Counted from the stretch's first letter, positions 8,365-17,326 are shown. The stretch: 64,000 nt of DNA from Nostoc sp. CHAB 5824 (GCF_020829665.1 NZ_JAIVFT010000020.1:1-64000), one strand, 5' to 3'. The notes: generated from the sequence alone by a model not told the origin. Program-made: numbers and translations.

Positions 8365-9831
8365 ATGACCCTAACCCTTTACAATACCCTCACCCGTCGT
8401 CAAGAACCGTTTGAAACAGTCGAACCAGGCAAGGTTAAGATGTATTACTGCGGCGTGACGGTGTACGACTACTGCCATTTGGGTCATGCTAGAGCTTGCA
8501 TTGTTTGGGACGTAGTGCGCCGATATCTCCAGTTTATCGGCTATGAAGTGCGATATATCCAAAATTTTACTGATATTGATGACAAGATTCTCAATCGAGC
8601 CTGTGTTGAACATTCATCAATGGAAGCTGTAGCCGATCGCTTTATCAAAGCATATTTTGAGGATATGGCGCGGTTGGGGATTAAAGAAGCTGATGAGTAT
8701 CCCCGTGCTACCCATACGATGAATGGCATTTTGCGGTTAATTCATGAGTTGGAAAATAAGGGTTTTGCTTACCCTGCTGACGGTGATGTGTATTATGCAG
8801 TGCGGCAGTTTGCTGAATATGGCAAGCTTTCGGGACGCAAGTTAGAAGATATGCAAGTCGGGAAAAGCGATGCCTACGGCGGGCTACGCCTACGCGTCAA
8901 CATGGACGATCCAGAATATCAGAAAAAGAAAGACCCCTTTGATTTTGCTTTGTGGAAGGCAGCAAAACCAGGAGAACCTGCTTGGGAGTCACCGTGGGGC
9001 GCAGGTCGTCCGGGGTGGCATATAGAATGTTCTGCAATGGTGCGCGATCGCCTGGGTGATACCATCGATATTCATGCTGGGGGTGCTGACTTGATTTTTC
9101 CCCACCACGAAAATGAAATTGCCCAATCTGAGGCTGTCACAGGAAAACCCCTAGCGCGTTACTGGTTACATAACGGCATGGTGAAGGTAGATGGTGAAAA
9201 AATGTCCAAATCTTTGGGAAATTTTACCACTATTCGAGAATTACTTGATCGAGGAGTTGACCCGATGGCAGTACGGTTGTTCGTGCTGACCGCTCAATAT
9301 CGCACACCCATAGATTTTACCGACGAAGCGATCGCCGCAGCAACCAACGGTTGGCACACCATTAAAGAAGGGTTACTCTTCGGCTACCAGTACGGTAAAC
9401 AACTAGACTGGGGAGTAGGAACTGCCTCACTACTTCCTGAAACTGTTGAACGTTTCCAAGAAACTGTGAATAACGACTTTAATTTTCCTGGTGGATTAAC
9501 AGTGCTGTTTGAATTAGCCAAAGAACTGCGCCGTGAGGGAAATATTATTGTGCATGAAGGGAAAACAGAAACTTCCTCTGATGAGTTAAAGCGTCAATGG
9601 CAAACTCTTGTCACATTGGCTGGAGTTTTGGGTTTAGAAGCCGAGATAGAAGCGGAAACTGACAAGAGTAGCGGTTTAAGCGATGCGGAAATTGAAGCGC
9701 GAATTCAGCAAAGGCAAGAAGCACGTAAAGGCAAGAATTTTGCTGAAAGCGATCGCATTCGTGACGAACTCCAAGCAGAAGGTATTACGCTAATTGATAG
9801 CCGTGATGGCACGCGCTGGCATCGGAATTAG
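8365..9831 (+). CDS. cysS: Cysteinyl-tRNA synthetase
   Basis: The class I synthetase charges tRNA-Cys. Seen: the zinc/HIGH region YYCGVTVYDYCHLGHAR, the second zinc-ligand region WHIECSAM with FPHHENEIAQSE, and KMSKSLGN. The frame is open from 8296, but the ATG at 8365 gives the usual family N-terminus (MTLTLYNTLTRRQEPF); the upstream residues are unlike the family. Residues ~168-178 (KSDAYGGLRLR) sit where relatives usually have a short ASGR-type turn. They are encoded by a dispersed repeat that has inserted in frame at 8867-8896. The rest is full length and intact. Confidence 0.96.
   Translation: MTLTLYNTLTRRQEPFETVEPGKVKMYYCGVTVYDYCHLGHARACIVWDVVRRYLQFIGYEVRYIQNFTDIDDKILNRACVEHSSMEAVADRFIKAYFEDMARLGIKEADEYPRATHTMNGILRLIHELENKGFAYPADGDVYYAVRQFAEYGKLSGRKLEDMQVGKSDAYGGLRLRVNMDDPEYQKKKDPFDFALWKAAKPGEPAWESPWGAGRPGWHIECSAMVRDRLGDTIDIHAGGADLIFPHHENEIAQSEAVTGKPLARYWLHNGMVKVDGEKMSKSLGNFTTIRELLDRGVDPMAVRLFVLTAQYRTPIDFTDEAIAAATNGWHTIKEGLLFGYQYGKQLDWGVGTASLLPETVERFQETVNNDFNFPGGLTVLFELAKELRREGNIIVHEGKTETSSDELKRQWQTLVTLAGVLGLEAEIEAETDKSSGLSDAEIEARIQQRQEARKGKNFAESDRIRDELQAEGITLIDSRDGTRWHRN
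8867..8896. repeat. Dispersed palindromic repeat inserted in frame in cysS
   Basis: This 30-base segment (gcgatgcct...cgcctacgc) matches the repeat at the 3' end of mraY (28077-28106) at 26 of 30 positions by eye. Its first 14 bases match the reverse complement of 39189-39202. It adds exactly ten codons, so cysS stays open. Confidence 0.75.
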
Positions 9832-9922
9832 GGAGACTAGGAAGAAGCAGGGGAGCAGGGAGCAAGGGAGAAGAATTTGCCCCTCTGCCCCCTTCCCCCC
9901 GCCCCTCTGCCTCTTTTCAATG

Positions 9923-9947
9923 CCCCATTCCCCATTCCCCATTCCCC
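9923..9947. repeat. Heptamer tandem repeat (ccccatt)
   Basis: Three and a half copies of ccccatt lie just before the TldD start, in a spacer that also has purine-rich low complexity (gggagcaggg-type). Period-7 tracts of this sort are the short tandemly repeated repeats (STRR) of heterocyst-forming cyanobacteria. Confidence 0.85.
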
Positions 9948-9953
9948 TAAATT

Positions 9954-11393
9954 ATGTGGTCTGAACTTAAAAAAGCGATCGCTAGTTTCGACATTCCCGC
10001 TGATTGGATCGGTATTAGAGCCGTAAAGGAGACTTCTACAACCCGTTCAGTCCGTGACGGCTTACCCCAACTAAATGGCAAATCCTTCACTATAGGAGCC
10101 ATGCTGGAAGTTTTAGTCAATGGCTGTTTGGGTTATGCAGCAACTAACTCTCTGGAACTGTCTTCTCTAGAAGCTGCTGCCGAAACAGCCTATAAACAGG
10201 CACTAGCAGCCAGTGAATGGTGGATACATCCCTTCCGTGAAAGTGAGCGTCCTAAAGTCGTTGGTGAATATAAATCTCCATTTATTGAGCCATTGGATGC
10301 TTTTAGTCCGGGAGAAATCAACGATTTACTGGTTCGTATTTGCCAAACGCTGAAAGTTGACGACAAGATTGTGCAAACCATAGCCAGTGCTAGCACCATT
10401 GAGAGGGAGTCTTGGTTTATTAGCAGCAACGGCTCAGAAGTCTATCAAAAAACTCTATCTATAGGCACTCATTACGGAGCCACTGCTCAAGATGGAGCGG
10501 TTGTACAGCAGCGCAGCAACAACGGCTCTCAGGCAAACTGTTATCAAGGCGGACTAGAGCTTTTAAAACAAGAAAACTTATGGCATCGGGTGCGGCAAAT
10601 TGGCGAACAAGCAGTAGAACTTTTGACAGCAGAAGAATGCCCAACCACCCGTACCAATTTAGTTTTAGCCCCAGACCAAATGATGCTGCAAATCCATGAA
10701 AGTGTCGGGCATCCCCTAGAAATTGACCGAATTTTGGGAGATGAGCGTAACTATGCTGGGGGCAGTTTCGTTAATAAAAGTGATTTTGGCAACCTAGTAT
10801 ATGGTTCGCCGCTGATGAATATTACCTTTGATCCTACCGTGCCTGGTGAATTTGCTAGCTATGGCTTTGATGATACGGGTGCTGTAGCAACGCGGGAGTA
10901 TTTGGTAAAAGAAGGTGTACTCCAACGCGGTGTGGGCAGTCTAGAGAGTCAAGTAAGAGCAGGTGTACCAGGAGTTGCCTGTGCCCGTGCTTGCTCCTGG
11001 AATCGACCAGCGATCGATCGCATGGGTAACTTGAATTTAGAACCTCTAAACGCTAGCTTTGAAGACATTATTGGCGGAATAGAACATGGCGTTTACATGG
11101 AATCTAACCGTTCTTGGTCAATTGACGATCGCCGCTACAAATTTCAATTTGGTTGCGAGTACGCTAAATTAATTGAAAATGGTAAACTCACCCAAACCCT
11201 CCGAAATCCTAACTATCGCGCCACAACACCAGAATTTTGGCACAGCTTAATCCAAGTAGGAAATGCTGACAACTGGCAAATGTATGGTACTCCTTATTGT
11301 GGTAAAGGAGAACCAAATCAGGCTATTTGGGTAGGACATGGTTCACCTGTTTGTGTATTTGCTAATGTTGAAGTTTTTGGTGGAGGAAATTGA
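9954..11393 (+). CDS. tldD: TldD-type metalloprotease subunit
   Basis: This is the catalytic half of a TldD/TldE (PmbA) pair, which forms a heterodimeric zinc protease that degrades unfolded or modified peptides. The zinc motif HESVGH is at residues 248-253, in the family context MLQIHESVGHPLEIDR. A Cys near the C-terminus (TPYCGKGEP) fits the third ligand region. Length (479) is typical. The paired gene follows after 95 bases on the same strand. In other bacteria this complex processes peptide natural products and the CcdA antitoxin; no such substrate is evident here. Confidence 0.92.
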   Translation: MWSELKKAIASFDIPADWIGIRAVKETSTTRSVRDGLPQLNGKSFTIGAMLEVLVNGCLGYAATNSLELSSLEAAAETAYKQALAASEWWIHPFRESERPKVVGEYKSPFIEPLDAFSPGEINDLLVRICQTLKVDDKIVQTIASASTIERESWFISSNGSEVYQKTLSIGTHYGATAQDGAVVQQRSNNGSQANCYQGGLELLKQENLWHRVRQIGEQAVELLTAEECPTTRTNLVLAPDQMMLQIHESVGHPLEIDRILGDERNYAGGSFVNKSDFGNLVYGSPLMNITFDPTVPGEFASYGFDDTGAVATREYLVKEGVLQRGVGSLESQVRAGVPGVACARACSWNRPAIDRMGNLNLEPLNASFEDIIGGIEHGVYMESNRSWSIDDRRYKFQFGCEYAKLIENGKLTQTLRNPNYRATTPEFWHSLIQVGNADNWQMYGTPYCGKGEPNQAIWVGHGSPVCVFANVEVFGGGN

Positions 11394-11488
11394 AAAAGTG
11401 CTAAGTGCAAAGTTAGGAGCGCAGCATGTCCAGCTTACCTCCTAACTCTCATCCCCTCTCTTTATTTCCCTATTAATATTTAATATCC

Positions 11489-12835
11489 ATGAAAATTGAG
11501 GAATTATCTGCATTAGAAGTCAGCTTTAATCAACTGATTGAAACTCTGCTGATTAAAAAAGGCGAAAGTGAGCAATTCACTGTGAAACTCAGTAGTGAAA
11601 GAAGTCAATTTACTCGTTTCAATCATGCAAAAGTGCGGCAAACTGGTTGTGTTGCTGATGGTTGGATCGAACTGACTTTGATGGCAGATCAGCGTAGTAG
11701 TGTTCGGCAGTTTCCCTTTACTGGAAATTGGGACGTAGATTGGCAGTTAGCATATACTGCTTTGCAAGAACTACGTGACGAACTTATTCTACTACCCATT
11801 GATCCGTATCTAGTTTTGCCATCAGGAAATAATACCAGTCGAGAAATACATTTTGGGAATTTATTGGCGGCTGAAACAGTAGTACCAACTGTGCTAGCAC
11901 TAGTTGCTGAATTGGATTTTACAGGGATATATGCAGGGGGATTGGTAGTTAAAGCTTATGGTGATTCCAACGGTCAAAAACACTGGTTTGCTACTGATTC
12001 TTTTACCTTAGATTATTCTCTATTTTCCACCTCTGGACAAGCCGTTAAGGGCACATTTGCTGGGAGTAATTGGGATATATCTGCATATATAGCCAAAATT
12101 AGCGAAGCCAAAAAGCAACTCGAATTGCTTGCTCGCCCAGCTAAAGAATTGCCGCGGGGACAATATAAAACTTATTTTGCACCTGCTGCGGTTGCAGATT
12201 TATTAGTAATGCTTTCTTGGGGAGCAGTAAGCGAAGCTGATATCCAACAAGGCAACAGCGCTTTAGCTGCTTTATCGCGTCAAGAAAAACAACTTTCTCC
12301 AAGATTTAGTTTAAAAGAAAACTTTCAGCGGGGATTAGTGCCGCGATTTAATGAATTAGGAGAAATAGCAGCACCGGAGTTACCTGTAATAGAAAAAGGA
12401 CATTTGGTAAATACTTTGGTAAATTCTCGAACTGCTAAGGAATATCAAAAAATTGCTAACGGTGCTAATGGTTCAGAGACTTTACGAGCGCCAGAAGTAA
12501 GTACTGGTAATTTAGTATTTGAGCAGATTCTTCCGAGTTTAGATACCGGGTTATATGTATCTAATTTGCATTACTTGAATTGGAGCGATCGCCAAACTGG
12601 TAGAATCACAGGTATGACTCGTTATGCTTGTTTTTGGGTAGAAAACGGAGAAATTATCGCCCCCATTGAAAACTTACGTTTTGATGAAAGCCTCTATCGC
12701 TTCTGGGGAGAAAACTTAGTAGATTTGACTAATTTTCAAGAATTCATTCCCGAAGTCAGTACATACGAAAGTCGTCAACTTGGAGGTAGTTTAGTTCCCG
12801 GTATGCTGGTAAATGATTTTATATATACTTTGTAA
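11489..12835 (+). CDS. TldE/PmbA-type protease subunit
   Basis: This 448-residue protein is homologous to the TldD fold but lacks the HExxxH motif, as expected for the non-catalytic partner TldE/PmbA. Family-like segments are the N-terminal FTRFNHAKVRQTG, the central KTYFAPAAVADLL and the C-terminal GRITGMTRYACFWVENGEII. It forms an evident two-gene unit with the TldD gene upstream. The partner is likely needed for the protease chamber and substrate access. Confidence 0.9.
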   Translation: MKIEELSALEVSFNQLIETLLIKKGESEQFTVKLSSERSQFTRFNHAKVRQTGCVADGWIELTLMADQRSSVRQFPFTGNWDVDWQLAYTALQELRDELILLPIDPYLVLPSGNNTSREIHFGNLLAAETVVPTVLALVAELDFTGIYAGGLVVKAYGDSNGQKHWFATDSFTLDYSLFSTSGQAVKGTFAGSNWDISAYIAKISEAKKQLELLARPAKELPRGQYKTYFAPAAVADLLVMLSWGAVSEADIQQGNSALAALSRQEKQLSPRFSLKENFQRGLVPRFNELGEIAAPELPVIEKGHLVNTLVNSRTAKEYQKIANGANGSETLRAPEVSTGNLVFEQILPSLDTGLYVSNLHYLNWSDRQTGRITGMTRYACFWVENGEIIAPIENLRFDESLYRFWGENLVDLTNFQEFIPEVSTYESRQLGGSLVPGMLVNDFIYTL

Positions 12836-12900
12836 TTGTAATCATCTGCTGAGAGGAAATCAAAAGCTAGCCATCGGAACCTTGAAAATTAAATAAGGGG

Positions 12901-13083
12901 GTGGAATTGGAACCGACATCAGAGCCGTTGGGAGCGTATTACAGGATGTCAGTAAGAGCAAGCAATCTACTTCAATCGATAAATGTAGTGCGCCTAGACG
13001 AAAGCACAAAGCGCATAAACATGCTAGTTGGAGACACAATACAAATAGAAATCTATCCTAACAGTGAGGTAACGTTTCCATGA
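12901..13083 (+). CDS. Small protein, DUF6888-like
   Basis: Sixty residues from GTG at 12901, with aaggggg immediately upstream. The core ASNLLQSINVVRLDESTKRINMLVGD followed by IQIEIYPN resembles the small cyanobacterial family DUF6888 (name from memory). The reading overlaps the next gene by 4 bases (ATGA), which implies translational coupling. These two families are usually found side by side; the arrangement looks like a toxin-antitoxin or other binary unit, but no activity is established. A later start at ATG 12946 is possible but would cut into the conserved region. Confidence 0.65.
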   Translation: MELEPTSEPLGAYYRMSVRASNLLQSINVVRLDESTKRINMLVGDTIQIEIYPNSEVTFP

Positions 13084-13268
13084 CAGATTACAACTACCAA
13101 GCGATGACTGATGAAGAGTTGCGGGACTGGGTTCGCTACCATTCCAAAGATGTAGAAGCCTTTCACATTCTCATGGATAGATTAGAGCAACGTCCAAAAG
13201 TGTTTTGCAGCACAGATGAAGAAATTGAAGCCGAATTGCAAAAGCGAATTAACCAATCGCGATCGTAG
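13080..13268 (+). CDS. Small acidic protein, DUF6887-like
   Basis: The 62-residue protein starts MTDYNYQAMTDEELRDWVRY, continues with EAFHILMDRLEQRP and ends in a charged helix. This fits the DUF6887 family (from memory), partner of DUF6888. Its ATG overlaps the preceding stop by 4 bases. It is highly charged and probably all-helical. Function unknown; the coupling to the upstream gene is the main clue. Confidence 0.68.
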   Translation: MTDYNYQAMTDEELRDWVRYHSKDVEAFHILMDRLEQRPKVFCSTDEEIEAELQKRINQSRS

Positions 13269-13375
13269 TGAAGGATACTGAAAACTGGGGATTAAGTAAT
13301 TTTTCCAGTACCCAGTACCCATTTTTCTGACTTTTAAACAAAAATTTTATTGATGAGATTCTCCCAATGCTAAAA

Positions 13376-13702
13376 TTATCTATCTCTGTATACTGCATTA
13401 ATTACAATATCTTTGATACTCAGATAAAGAATTAATAGCAACAATAAAAATTGCTCAAATTGAAGAATTGGATCTAAACGCCAACCTTGATAAAACAAGA
13501 TGATTCCACTTAATAACATTATAATTGGCGTAAATATAAGTTGGATAATGTAAAGGGCTAAAGCCCAACCTCTAAGCCTGGTTCCACGTTGGGATAGCCA
13601 AGCTACTGTTAAAATCAAGTAAACAATTGCCCAAAGGAAATAAACAATTCCAATTAAACCAGCTATATTTAATCCAAAGTTAACTTGAGCGAAAGTAAGC
13701 AT
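13376..13702 (-). CDS. Ycf66-like membrane protein
   Basis: The 108-residue protein has about three hydrophobic segments. It carries the phrase ILFYQGWRLDPILQFEQFLL, which strongly resembles the hallmark of Ycf66-family proteins of cyanobacteria and plastids. The opening VNFGLNIAGLIGIVYFLWAI also fits. The middle (RGTRLRGWALALYIIQLIF) diverges from what I remember. Function of Ycf66 is unknown. It is a single gene. Confidence 0.72.
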   Translation of the reverse strand: MLTFAQVNFGLNIAGLIGIVYFLWAIVYLILTVAWLSQRGTRLRGWALALYIIQLIFTPIIMLLSGIILFYQGWRLDPILQFEQFLLLLLILYLSIKDIVINAVYRDR

Positions 13703-13864
13703 TTATAAAAAAACCCTGCTTAATTACAAGCTAAAACTTTAAACCTATTACTAAGTAGATTCAGCTTAGAAGATGGAAACTTAAAAGTCTTCCTGTATGA
13801 TAAGTTTTGGGTTAAGCAATAGCCGAAACCCAACCTAGAATTTTTTCATCTTTTGTTATAACCT

Positions 13865-14533
13865 CTATTTTTTCTTACCAGGAGGTGAATTGCGCTGGGT
13901 GAGGTTATCAATTTGCAATTGTTGTCGTCCGTTGGTAATAATTCGCAACATCTGTTTGAGATCCTGCTCAATATTTTCCAGGATGCCGTCGGCGTATGCA
14001 TCAGCCCCATCTTCAATTTCTTGAGCTTGAGCGATCGCAGTTTGTCGCATTTGGTCTAACTCTTGTTGACAAGCATACCGCTTGCGGTCAATTTCGGCGA
14101 GGGTTTCTTGCATTATTCCCTCACATTCTTGTTGCACTTGTCGCCGCAGTTGTTCAGCTTCTTGTTCTGCCTGGTGAATAATATCGCTTTCAGCTAAAAT
14201 TTGCGCTCTTTTTGCTTGCGCGGCCTCAACAACCTGCTGTCCATACTCTTCCGCTTCCAGCAGAATTTCATCCTTTTGGTCGAGGATAGCTGCTGCTTCT
14301 TGAAAAAGTGATGGTAAAGCAAGGCGGATGTAATCAAGCTGATCCAGCAGCTTTTCTTCATCTATGAGAGTGCGTCCCGTCAGCGGAATCCTGAGACTAG
14401 AGAGAACTATTTCCTCTAGGCGGTTGAGTTCCTGCTGAATATCTATACTTCCCTCTCCACTGAGATGCTCTTGAGGGGGGGGATTGCTTCCGTTGAGATT
14501 GGGTTCAACATTGGAGAGTTGTGATTGTAGCAT
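13865..14533 (-). CDS. Coiled-coil protein downstream of coaD (DivIVA-like segment)
   Basis: This 222-residue soluble protein has a Pro/Asn-rich N-terminus (1-35) and then an almost continuous charged helix. Residues ~90-190 are strongly coiled-coil (AEEYGQQVVEAAQAKRAQIL, EAEQLRRQVQQECEG), like the long helices of DivIVA or ATP synthase b-type proteins. It overlaps the coaD 3' end by 91 bases in another frame and so is surely co-transcribed with it. A scaffold or division-related role is plausible but not shown. Confidence 0.75.
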   Translation of the reverse strand: MLQSQLSNVEPNLNGSNPPPQEHLSGEGSIDIQQELNRLEEIVLSSLRIPLTGRTLIDEEKLLDQLDYIRLALPSLFQEAAAILDQKDEILLEAEEYGQQVVEAAQAKRAQILAESDIIHQAEQEAEQLRRQVQQECEGIMQETLAEIDRKRYACQQELDQMRQTAIAQAQEIEDGADAYADGILENIEQDLKQMLRIITNGRQQLQIDNLTQRNSPPGKKK

Positions 14534-14994
14534 TGGTATATATCTAGGGCAATGTGTGGAGGAACGAGATGATCGATAGAGCCACCAAACCTTGCAATCT
14601 CTTTTACCACACTACTACTTAAAAAACTATACTCATTTGAGGTTGCGAGAAAAACTGTTTCTATTTGGGTAGAAAGAGTTTTATTGGTGTGAGCCATTTG
14701 CAGTTCCACTTCAAAATCTGACACAGCCCGTAAACCCCGGAGCAAAACTTGTGCTTGTCGCATTTGGGCATAGTTGACGGTAAGACCGTCGAAGCTGTCT
14801 ACTTCTACATTGGGTAAATGTTGTGTAGAAAGACTAATCTGATCTAGCCGTTGCTGCACGCTAAAAAGTGGCATTTTATTGGGGTTCCGCAGTACAGCGA
14901 CAATCACCCGCTCAAACAGCCGACTACCGCGCCCAATGAGGTCAAGGTGTCCCAAGGTGATGGGGTCGAAGCTACCAGGATAAATAGCAATCAC
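14443..14994 (-). CDS. coaD: Phosphopantetheine adenylyltransferase
   Basis: CoaD makes dephospho-CoA from ATP and 4'-phosphopantetheine. The nucleotidyltransferase signature is at the start (YPGSFDPITLGHLDLI, with GHLD), followed by RGLRAVSDFEVELQMAHTN and SSSVVKEIARFGG. The enzyme usually ends near ~160 residues; this one has ~20 extra residues (from NHNSPMLNPIS on). These lie in the 91-base overlap with the next gene, so the tail is probably unimportant for catalysis. Confidence 0.95.
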   Translation of the reverse strand: MIAIYPGSFDPITLGHLDLIGRGSRLFERVIVAVLRNPNKMPLFSVQQRLDQISLSTQHLPNVEVDSFDGLTVNYAQMRQAQVLLRGLRAVSDFEVELQMAHTNKTLSTQIETVFLATSNEYSFLSSSVVKEIARFGGSIDHLVPPHIALDIYQCYNHNSPMLNPISTEAIPPLKSISVEREV

Positions 14995-15427
14995 AATTTT
15001 AGATATATCAAAGTTGTTTAGGTGATTATATCGAAACTCTTTTGTGTAACATACTCAAATCTACCATCTTGCGCTCTGAGTAAGGATGCTAAACTCAATT
15101 GTTTTGGTGGTACAAGTTATGCTCAACTAGGCGTTAGGAACTATAGCGGTTCCACTTAAGTGCAATATAGCCGGAACCTCACCTCAAATGCGAGGTGTGC
15201 AAACGCTCCCCTCTCTTTAGCAACGAGAGGGATTGGAGGTGAGGTTGAACAACGTATTTCATGCAAACGAGAACCGCTATAAACTCCTAAATATGGATAC
15301 TGGATTTCTATTTATGTCCCCACGAGATTGTGAAGGATTTAAGTACAGTTCCAGTATTGCAGACCAAAGAAACTCCGTACTTAGCAAAGTGCGCGGGTAG
15401 TTAACGAAATCTTCTAGGTAATTTTTC
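14995..15427. other. Intergenic region with a ~140-bp inverted-repeat element
   Basis: The spacer between coaD and lgt carries the element listed at 15142-15281 and no gene. The lgt promoter should lie in 15290-15420; no operator was recognised. Confidence 0.5.
15142..15281. repeat. Intergenic element with terminal inverted repeats
   Basis: Begins tatagcggttc and ends gaaccgctata, an exact 11-bp inverted repeat 140 bases apart. Inside there is a second nested palindrome (aacctcacct...aggtgaggtt) and a ctctctttag-caac-gagaggg hairpin. The terminus agaaccgctata recurs at 51091-51104 beside another element, so it is a dispersed family. Confidence 0.65.
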
Positions 15428-16303
15428 ATGGCACTGGATTTTTCCACCTTGGCCTTGGCGTTTCAATTTACTTCTCCAGGACCGATTCTGGTGAAATTAG
15501 GGCCACTCAGTATCCGCTGGTATGGCTTATTGATTGCCACAGCAGTGTTAATTGGCGTCATCCTTTCCCAGGAATTGGCAAAGCGCCGTAATGTTAATCC
15601 GGAGTTGCTAGGCGATTTATTCTTTTGGTTGTTGATTGGGGCGATTCCTGGCGCACGGCTATATTACGTTTTCTTTGAGTGGTCAAAATATGCCCCTACT
15701 CCAGGAAAAATCTTCGCTATCTGGGAAGGAGGTATTGCCATTCATGGAGCAATTCTTGGTGGCGTTTTGGCTGCGTTAATCTTTGCCAAAATCAAGCAGG
15801 TTTCTTTTTGGCAACTGGCAGATTTAGTAGCGCCTTCGCTGATTTTAGGGCAAGCGATCGGACGTTGGGGCAATTTCTTTAATTCTGAAGCTTTTGGCAA
15901 TCCTACAAATTTACCCTGGAAGCTGTATATTCCACCAGACCATCGTCCTCTAGAATATGCAAGTTTCGATTACTTCCATCCCACCTTCCTCTACGAATCT
16001 CTGTGGGATTTAACAGTGTTTGCGTTGCTAATAACGTTATTTTTCCGGTCTTTATCTGGTAAGCCACGTTTGAAGGTAGGCACGCTGTTTCTAGTTTACT
16101 GGCCAGCCTACAGCTTAGGACGCTTGTGGATTGAAGGTTTTCGCACTGATAGCTTGATGCTGGGGCCGTTACGGATGGCACAAGTAGTCAGTAGTCTAGG
16201 AATTTTATTTGGATTAGTTGGATTAGCTTGGCTTTACTTACTCAAACGCCCTTTACCCGATGTAGTTCCTACTCCTAAGGGAGATGGGGAGATGAGGGGA
16301 TGA
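15428..16303 (+). CDS. lgt: Prolipoprotein diacylglyceryl transferase
   Basis: Lgt adds diacylglycerol from phosphatidylglycerol to the lipobox Cys of prelipoproteins in the plasma membrane. It is a 291-residue polytopic protein with the family phrases IRWYGLLIATAVLIG, GARLYYVFFEW, GGIAIHGAILGG and the Lgt signature GQAIGRWGNFFNSEAFG, plus HPTFLYES. Length is normal, with a low-complexity C-terminal tail (PTPKGDGEMRG) encoded by a purine-rich repeat. A probable client, a lipoprotein with a lipobox, is encoded at 34100-34579. Confidence 0.95.
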   Translation: MALDFSTLALAFQFTSPGPILVKLGPLSIRWYGLLIATAVLIGVILSQELAKRRNVNPELLGDLFFWLLIGAIPGARLYYVFFEWSKYAPTPGKIFAIWEGGIAIHGAILGGVLAALIFAKIKQVSFWQLADLVAPSLILGQAIGRWGNFFNSEAFGNPTNLPWKLYIPPDHRPLEYASFDYFHPTFLYESLWDLTVFALLITLFFRSLSGKPRLKVGTLFLVYWPAYSLGRLWIEGFRTDSLMLGPLRMAQVVSSLGILFGLVGLAWLYLLKRPLPDVVPTPKGDGEMRG

Positions 16304-16365
16304 GGGAGCAGGAGAGGCAGGGCGAGTAGGAATAACTAATGCTCAATGCCCAAAAAATAAAAAAT

Positions 16366-16433
16366 GCCCCAGAGTATTCTCTAGGGCTTAACCAGGGTGC
16401 ATCTACCATTACTCTCTACTAGGGAAAGAGAGT
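16366..16433. promoter_or_regulatory. Two consecutive hairpins upstream of cobM
   Basis: A first stem-loop (cccagag...ctctaggg) is followed after ~20 bases by a second (actctct...agagagt). Neither has a T-run. It could be a terminator region of lgt or an RNA leader for cobM. I looked for the conserved cobalamin-riboswitch boxes and did not see them. Confidence 0.3.
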
Positions 16434-16485
16434 AAATCCGGAAAGATACTGAGAAAATATCAAAAAAGTTTTTTGAGGGATTGCC

Positions 16486-17304
16486 GTGTGTTCTTCTAAA
16501 AGTGAATATACAGAAAACCTGAGTTATAAAAAAACACTATATGGCATAGAACCATCTGTGTACATTGTCGGAGCAGGGCCTGGAGATCCCGATTTATTAA
16601 CGGTGAAGGCACAGAAACTACTGGCTGCTGCTGATGTGATTTTATTTGCTGATTCTTTAGTACCTGAACAGATTTTAGAACTTTGCCGAAAAGATGCGGA
16701 GATAATTAGGACTGCGAATCAGACTTTAGAAGAGATTTTGGCGATCATGATCGATAGGGTGCGATCGCAACACAAATCTCTAGTCCGTCTCCATTCTGGC
16801 GATCCTAGTCTCTATAGCGCCATCCACGAGCAAATGCACCTTCTAGCAGAGGCAAATATTCCTTTTGAAGTCATACCTGGTATCAGCGCTTTTCAAGCCG
16901 CTGCTGCCAAACTCAAAGTAGAGCTAACTGTCCCCGGTTTAGTCCAAACCATAATTTTGACCCGGATCAGTGGGCGTACAGAAGTCCCCGCCACTGAAGA
17001 ATTAGCCTCTCTGGCGGCACATCAGGCTAGCCTCTGCTTATATCTCAGTGCGCGTCACGTCGAAAATGCCCAAGCTAAACTACTCGAACACTATCCAGGC
17101 GAAACCCCCATTGCAATTTGCTTTCGCATCGGATGGCCTGATGAAAAAATTAAGGTTGTCCCCCTGAATGAAATGGCAGACTGCACTCATAAAGAAAAAC
17201 TAATTCGCACTACACTTTATATAATCAGTCCAGCCCTCTCGACAGCAAAAGGGCGATCGCGTTTATATCATCCCGAACATAGTCATCTATTTCGTTCAGA
17301 GTAG
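16486..17304 (+). CDS. cobM: Precorrin-4 C11-methyltransferase
   Basis: A SAM-dependent methyltransferase of the cobalamin corrin ring. The tetrapyrrole methylase landmarks are present: VYIVGAGPGDPDLLTVKAQ, then the DSLVPEQILELCRKDAEII region specific to CobM/CbiF, VRLHSGDPSLYSAIHEQM, and VIPGISAFQAAAAKLKVELT. The frame starts at GTG 16486; the ~25 residues before the conserved region are poorly conserved, so the true start could be slightly later. No other cobalamin gene is adjacent. The protein ends with a short basic tail. Confidence 0.93.
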   Translation: MCSSKSEYTENLSYKKTLYGIEPSVYIVGAGPGDPDLLTVKAQKLLAAADVILFADSLVPEQILELCRKDAEIIRTANQTLEEILAIMIDRVRSQHKSLVRLHSGDPSLYSAIHEQMHLLAEANIPFEVIPGISAFQAAAAKLKVELTVPGLVQTIILTRISGRTEVPATEELASLAAHQASLCLYLSARHVENAQAKLLEHYPGETPIAICFRIGWPDEKIKVVPLNEMADCTHKEKLIRTTLYIISPALSTAKGRSRLYHPEHSHLFRSE

Positions 17305-17326
17305 TCCAAGAAATATAGCAACAGAG

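Noticed and set aside
16304..16485. Possible cobalamin riboswitch upstream of cobM
   Set aside because: Conserved B12 box and core elements were not found; only two simple hairpins are seen.
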